The notes beneath the pieces are model-generated. The model had not been told where the DNA came from and did not search any database. It worked only from the letters and a program-made list of their open reading frames with translations. Of a DNA stretch of 64,000 nt, positions 58,501 to 64,000 are shown piece after piece. How positions within the stretch are numbered: position 1 is the stretch's first letter; each line of letters opens with the position of its first letter. Source of the stretch: Aradus depressus (Eukaryota; Arthropoda; Insecta; Hemiptera; Aradidae); contig OY759217.1 in the NCBI GenBank assembly GCA_963662175.1, positions 15,998,562 to 16,062,561 on the forward strand, in the 5' to 3' direction. The translations under genes and the position numbers were made by a program.

Positions 58501-60850
58501 TACCCTATGTATGAGCAGAACGTTTAAGGATGCCAGGAAATTTGCTAATATAGGTTTATAGGCTTAATAGATGTTAAAACTGATACGACAGATTCAGATA
58601 TATCCGGAAAGTCCCATCCGAAGGACGACGTGCTCAAAGTTATTCTTAAATTCCCGATTAAAACATCCGACCTAAGTGCCTCAGCTAGATTTCTAAGATG
58701 CGATCCTGAGCTCGGTAGACTCCATTCTTCAAATTTCTCGCTTTTTAACGGTTTATAGATTTAATATTTGTTAAAACTGATAGAGAACGACCGGATCATC
58801 TGAATGCTACCCAAAAATCAAAATAAAAATGTTTTTCAAAAAATTCGCGCTATTTAACGGTTTATAGGCTTAATAATTGTTAAAACTGATACGACAGATT
58901 CAGATATATCCGGAAAGTCCCATCCGAAGGACGACGTGCTCAAGGCTATTTCCAACCTAAGTGAAATCTCACCGACCCAGGTTTATTTACATAACATACG
59001 TCTCATTATCGAGTACCTCACATTCGAAAAAGCCCTGGATCATCGCTTAAAGTACCATCCGAAGGACGACGTGCTCAAAGTTATTTTTAACTTCCCGGTT
59101 AAAACATCTGACCTAAGTGCCTCAGCTAGATTTCTAAGTGGCGATCCTGATCTCGGTAGACGCCATTCTTCAAATTTCTCGCTTTTTAACGGGTTATAGA
59201 TTTAAGATATGATACACAGGTTGGGTGATGTCACGTACCCTATGTATGAGCAGAACGTTTAAGGATGCTAGGAAATTTGCTAATATAGGTTTATAGGCTT
59301 AATAATTGTTAAAACTGATACGACAGATTCAGATATATCCGGAAAGTCCCATCCGAAGGACGACGTGCTCAAAGTTATTCTTAAATTCCCGATTAAAACA
59401 TCCGACCTAAGTGCCTCAGCTAGATTTCTAAGATGCGATCCTGAGCTCGGTAGACTCCATTCTTCAAATTTCTCGCTTTTTAACGGTTTATAGATTTAAT
59501 ATTTGTTAAAACTGATAGAGAACGACCGGATTATCTGAATGCTATCCAAAAATCAAAATAAAAATGTTTTTCGAAAAATTTGCGCTATTTAACGGTTTAT
59601 AGGCTTAATAATTGTTAAAACTGATACGACAGATTCAGATATATCCGGAAAGTCCCATCCGAAGGACGACGTGCTCAAGGCTATTTCCAACCTAAGTGAA
59701 ATCTCACCGACCCAGGTTTATTTACATAACATACGTCTCATTATCGAGTACCTCACATTCGAAAAAGCCCTGGATCATCGCTTAAAATCCCATCCGAAGG
59801 ACGACGTGCTCAAAGTTATTTTTAAATTCCCGATTAAAACATCCGACCTAAGTGCCTCAGCTAGATTTCTAAGATGCGATCCTGAGCTCGGTAGACTCCA
59901 TTCTTCAAATTTCTCGCTTTTTAACGGTTTATAGATTTAATATTTGTTAAAACTGATAGAGAACGACCGGATTATCTGAATGCTACCCAAAAATCAAAAT
60001 AAAAATGTTTTTCAAAAAATTCGCGCTATTTAACGGTTTATAAGCTTAATAATTGTTAAAACTGATACGACAGATTCAGATATATCCGGAAAGTCCCATC
60101 CGAAGGACGACGTGCTCAAGGCTATTTCCAACCTAAGTGAAATCTCACCGACCCAGGTTTATTTACATAACATACGTCTCATTATCGAGTACCTCACATT
60201 CGAAAAAGCCCTGGATCATCGCTTAAAGTCCCATCCGAAAGACGACGTGCTCAAAGTTATTTTTAACTTCCCGGTTAAAACATCTGACCTAAGTGCCTCA
60301 GCAAGATTTATAAGTGACGATCCTGATCTCGGTAGACGCCATTCTTCAAATTTCTCGCTTTTTAACGGTTTATAGATTTAAGATATGATACACAGGTTGG
60401 GTGATGTCACGTACCCTATGTATGAGCAGAACGTTTAAGGATGCTAGGAAATTTGCTAATATAGGTTTATAGGCTTAATAATTGTTAAAACTGATACGAC
60501 AGATTCAGATATATCCGGAAAGTCCCATCCGAAGGACGACGTGCTCAAAGTTATTCTTAAATTCCCGATTAAAACATCCGACCTAAGTGCCTCAGCTAGA
60601 TTTCTAAGATGCGATCCTGAGCTCGGTAGACTCCATTCTTCAAATTTCTCGCTTTTTAACGGTTTATAGATTTAATATTTGTTAAAACTGATAGAGAACG
60701 ACCGGATTATCTGAATGCTATCCAAAAATCAAAATAAAAATGTTTTTCGAAAAATTCGCGCTATTTAACGGTTTATAGGCTTAATAATTGTTAAAACTGA
60801 TACGACAGATTCAGATATATCCGGAAATTCCCATCCAAAGGACGACGTGC
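55600..60850 (+). repeat. Tandem segmental duplication, period 2,646 bp
   Basis: Variants shared 2,646 bp apart include TTAATAGATGTTAAAAC (about 55919, 58565), GGATCATCTGAATG (about 56146, 58792), TTAAAGTACCATCC (about 56401, 59047), TTTATAAGCTTAATAATTG (about 57391, 60037), GATTTATAAGTGACGATCC (about 57659, 60305) and GGAAATTCCCATCCAAAGG (about 58177, 60823). Related single markers occur again near 62,640 and 63,900. Confidence 0.85.
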
Positions 60851-63800
60851 TCAAGGCTATTTCCAACCTAAGTGAAATCTCACCGACCCAGGTTTATTTA
60901 CATAACATACGTCTCATTATCGAGTACCTCACATTCGAAAAAGCCCTGGATCATCGCTTAAAGTCCCATCCGAAGGACGACGTGCTCAAAGTTATTTTTA
61001 ACTTCCCGGTTAAAACATCTGACCTAAGTGCCTCAGCTAGATTTCTAAGTGGCGATCCTGATCTCGGTAGACGCCATTCTTCGAATTTCTCGCTTTTTAA
61101 CGGGTTATAGATTTAAGATATGATACACAGGTTGGGTGATGTCACGTACCCTATGTATGAGCAGAACGTTTAAGGATGCTAGGAAATTTGCTAATATAGG
61201 TTTATAGGCTTAATAATTGTTAAAACTGATACGACAGATTCAGATATATCCGGAAAGTCCCATCCGAAGGACGACGTGCTCAAGGCTATTTCCAACCTAA
61301 GTGAAATCTCACCGACCCAGGTTTATTTACATAACATACGTCTCATTATCGAGTACCTCACATTCGAAAAAGCCCTGGATCATCGCTTAAAATCCCATCC
61401 GAAGGACGACGTGCTCAAAGTTATTTTTAAATTCCCGATTAAAACATCCGACCTAAGTGCCTCAGCTAGATTTCTAAGATGCGATCCTGAGCTCGGTAGA
61501 CTCCATTCCTCAAATTTCTCGCTTTTTAACGGTTTATAGATTTAATATTTGTTAAAACTGATAGAGAACGACCGGATTATCTGAATGCTACCCAAAAATC
61601 AAAATAAAAATGTTTTTCAAAAAATTCGCGCTATTTAACGGTTTATAGGCTTAATAATTGTTAAAACTGATACGACAGATTCAGATATATCCGGAAAGTC
61701 CCATCCGAAGGACGACGTGCTCAAGGCTATTTCCAACCTAAGTGAAATCTCACCGACCCAGGTTTATTTACATAACATACGTCTCATTATCGAGTACCTC
61801 ACATTCGAAAAAGCCCTGGATCATCGCTTAATGTCCCATCCGAAGGACGACGTGCTCAAAGTTATTTTTAACTTCCCGGTTAAAACATCTGACCTAAGTG
61901 CCTCAGCTAGATTTCTAAGTGGCGATCCTGATCTCGGTAGACGCCATTCTTCAAATTTCTCGCTTTTTAACGGGTTATAGATTTAAGATATGATACACAG
62001 GTTGGGTGATGTCACGTACCCTATGTATGAGCAGAACGTTTAAGGATGCTAGGAAATTTGCTAATATAGGTTTATAGGCTTAATAATTGTTAAAACTGAT
62101 ACGACAGATTCAGATATATCCGGAAAGTCCCATCCGAAGGACGACGTGCTCAAAGTTATTCTTAAATTCCCGATTAAAACATCCGACCTAAGTGCCTCAG
62201 CTAGATTTCTAAGATGCGATCCTGAGCTCGGTAGACTCCATTCTTCAAATTTCTCGCTTTTTAACGGTTTATAGATTTAATATTTGTTAAAACTGATAGA
62301 GAACGACCGGATTATCTGAATGCTATCCAAAAATCAAAATAAAAATGTTTTTCGAAAAATTTGCGCTATTTAACGGTTTATAGGCTTAATAATTGTTAAA
62401 ACTGATACGACAGATTCAGATATATCCGGAAGGTCCCATCCGAAGGACGACGTGCTCAAGGCTATTTCCAACCTAAGTGAAATCTCACCGACCCAGGTTT
62501 ATTTACATAACATACGTCTCATTATCGAGTACCTCACATTCGAAAAAGCCCTGGATCATCGCTTAAAGTCCCATCCGAAAGACGACGTGCTCAAAGTTAT
62601 TTTTAACTTCCCGGTTAAAACATCTGACCTAAGTGCCTCAGCAAGATTTATAAGTGACGATCCTGATCTCGGTAGACGCCATTCTTCAAATTTCTCGCTT
62701 TTTAACGGTTTATAGATTTAAGATATGATACACAGGTTGGGTGATGTCACGTACCCTATGTATGAGCAGAACGTTTAAGGATGCTAGGAAATTTGCTAAT
62801 ATAGGTTTATAGGCTTAATAATTGTTAAAACTGATACGACAGATTCAGATATATCCGGAAAGTCCCATCCGAAGGACGACGTGCTCAAAGTTATTCTTAA
62901 ATTCCCGATTAAAACATCCGACCTAAGTGCCTCAGCTAGATTTCTAAGATGCGATCCTGAGCTCGGTAGACTCCATTCTTCAAATTTCTCGCTTTTTAAC
63001 GGTTTATAGATTTAATATTTGTTAAAACTGATAGAGAACGACCGGATTATCTGAATGCTATCCAAAAATCAAAATAAAAATGTTTCTCGAAAAATTTGCG
63101 CTATTTAACGGTTTATAGGCTTAATAATTGTTAAAACTGATACGACAGATTCAGATATATCCGGAAAGTCCCATCCGAAGGACGACGTGCTCAAGGCTAT
63201 TTCCAACCTAAGTGAAATCTCACCGACCCAGGTTTATTTACATAACATACGTCTCATTATCGAGTACCTCACATTCGAAAAAGCCCTGGATCATCGCTTA
63301 AAGTCCCATCCGAAGGACGACTTGCTCAAAGTTATTTTTAACTTCCCGGTTAAAACATCTGACCTAAGTGCCTCAGCTAGATTTCTAAGTGGCGATCCTG
63401 ATCTCGGTAGACGCCATTCTTCAAATTTCTCGCTTTTTAACGGGTTATAGATTTAAGATATAATACACAGGTTGGGTGATGTCACGTACCCTATGTATGA
63501 GCAGAACGTTTAAGGATGCTAGGAAATTTGCTAATATAGGTTTATAGGCTTAATAATTGTTAAAACTGATACGACAGATTCAGATATATCCGGAAAGTCC
63601 CATCCGAAGGACGACGTGCTCAAAGTTATTCTTAAATTCCCGATTAAAACATCCGACCTAAGTGCCTCAGCTAGATTTCTAAGATGCGATCCTGAGCTCG
63701 GTAGACTCCATTCTTCAAATTTCTCGCTTTTTAACGGTTTATAGATTTAATATTTGTTAAAACTGATAGAGAACGACCGGATTATCTGAATGCTATCCAA

Positions 63801-64000
63801 AAATCAAAATAAAAATGTTTTTCGAAAAATTCGCGCTATTTAACGGTTTATAGGCTTAATAATTGTTAAAACTGATACGACAGATTCAGATATATCCGGA
63901 AATTCCCATCCAAAGGACGACGTGCTCAAGGCTATTTCCAACCTAAGTGAAATCTCACCGACCCAGGTTTATTTACATAACATACGTCTCATTATCGAGT

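Larger units (their letters stand above)
22915..64000 (+). repeat. SINE-derived satellite array, head-to-tail, right end outside window
   Basis: About 109 modules fill 41 kb without interruption, all in one orientation. A module starts with a head (TACGACAGATTCAGATATAT), followed by a body and a tail. The long body carries a 135-bp segment bounded by 30-bp direct repeats (for example 26353-26382 and 26488-26517); the short body lacks it. Tail A contains ACACAGGTTGGGTGATGTCA; tail B contains GAACGACCGGATTATCTGAA. Observed sizes are long-A 429, short-B 306, long-B 441 and short-A 294. The long body aligns with the SINE in antisense (26413-26600 against the reverse complement of about 20830-20975 plus the copy 5 block at 15476-15490). 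All modules keep an open frame through the body, but starts are GTG and I regard it as non-coding. Confidence 0.95.

Noticed and set aside
24159..63450. More than fifty 87-codon open frames as a multigene protein family
   Set aside because: All but one begin with GTG, which is not a normal eukaryotic start; the sequence is antisense SINE; changes between copies are often amino-acid altering; and frames recur simply because the DNA module recurs.
22915..64000. CRISPR array
   Set aside because: Repeats are 300-440 bp, contiguous and without unique spacers; the context is eukaryotic.

Overview
The window reads as intergenic, repeat-dominated DNA from a eukaryote, most likely an arthropod and probably an insect. 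The evidence is the mix of repeats: a mariner/Tc1-type transposase remnant with the WPPRSP...LDYFLWG signature common in insect genomes, jockey-like and RNase H-bearing LINE 3' ends, a BEL/Pao gag fragment, a Penelope-like GIY-YIG fragment, a hAT element with an 8-bp duplication, a Helitron-type 5' end, and a tRNA-derived SINE whose tail is a CCTAA-type repeat like the insect telomere unit. There are no bacterial operons, rRNA genes or CRISPR arrays. I see no complete host gene; the only host-gene candidates are one good internal exon (15766-15908, +) and one weak one (5928-5994, -).

Layout. Positions 1-22,060 are AT-rich DNA packed with old, nested transposon fragments: LINE pieces near 0.9-1.3, 7.0-7.3 and 8.3-10.6 kb; mariner at 1.7-2.2 kb; an endonuclease/exonuclease/phosphatase (EEP) domain remnant at 4.4-4.9 kb; seven copies or fragments of one SINE family between 5.0 and 21.1 kb; a 764-bp element with inverted LTR-like arms at 12.6-13.4 kb; a hAT element at 14.6-15.3 kb; two related CAGGGGCGTAGCCAGG elements at 16.8-17.4 and 19.9-20.4 kb; and a Penelope-like fragment at 19.1-19.4 kb. 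A dispersed unclassified repeat (called R1 here) occurs five times between 10.1 and 21.9 kb. Nine mononucleotide G or C tracts of 12-22 bases punctuate this part.

Positions 22,064-22,914 hold a Helitron-like 5' terminus followed by a short G-rich tandem repeat. From there to the window end (22,915-64,000, 41 kb, cut by the edge) lies one continuous head-to-tail satellite array. It is built from four module types: a long or short body joined to tail A or tail B (429, 306, 441 and 294 bp). The dominant higher-order unit is a 735-bp dimer (long-A plus short-B). Larger stretches are themselves tandemly duplicated with periods of 1,163/1,164, 1,910, 2,646 and 4,863 bp.

The main discovery is that the satellite body is recognisably the SINE family seen elsewhere in this window, read in antisense. 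About 185 bp of the long body aligns to the SINE from its anticodon-arm region through its central core. The satellite therefore looks like a SINE-derived, possibly Helitron-seeded, tandem array. The 87-codon open frame repeated in most modules lacks an ATG and is best explained as antisense SINE sequence rather than a protein gene.
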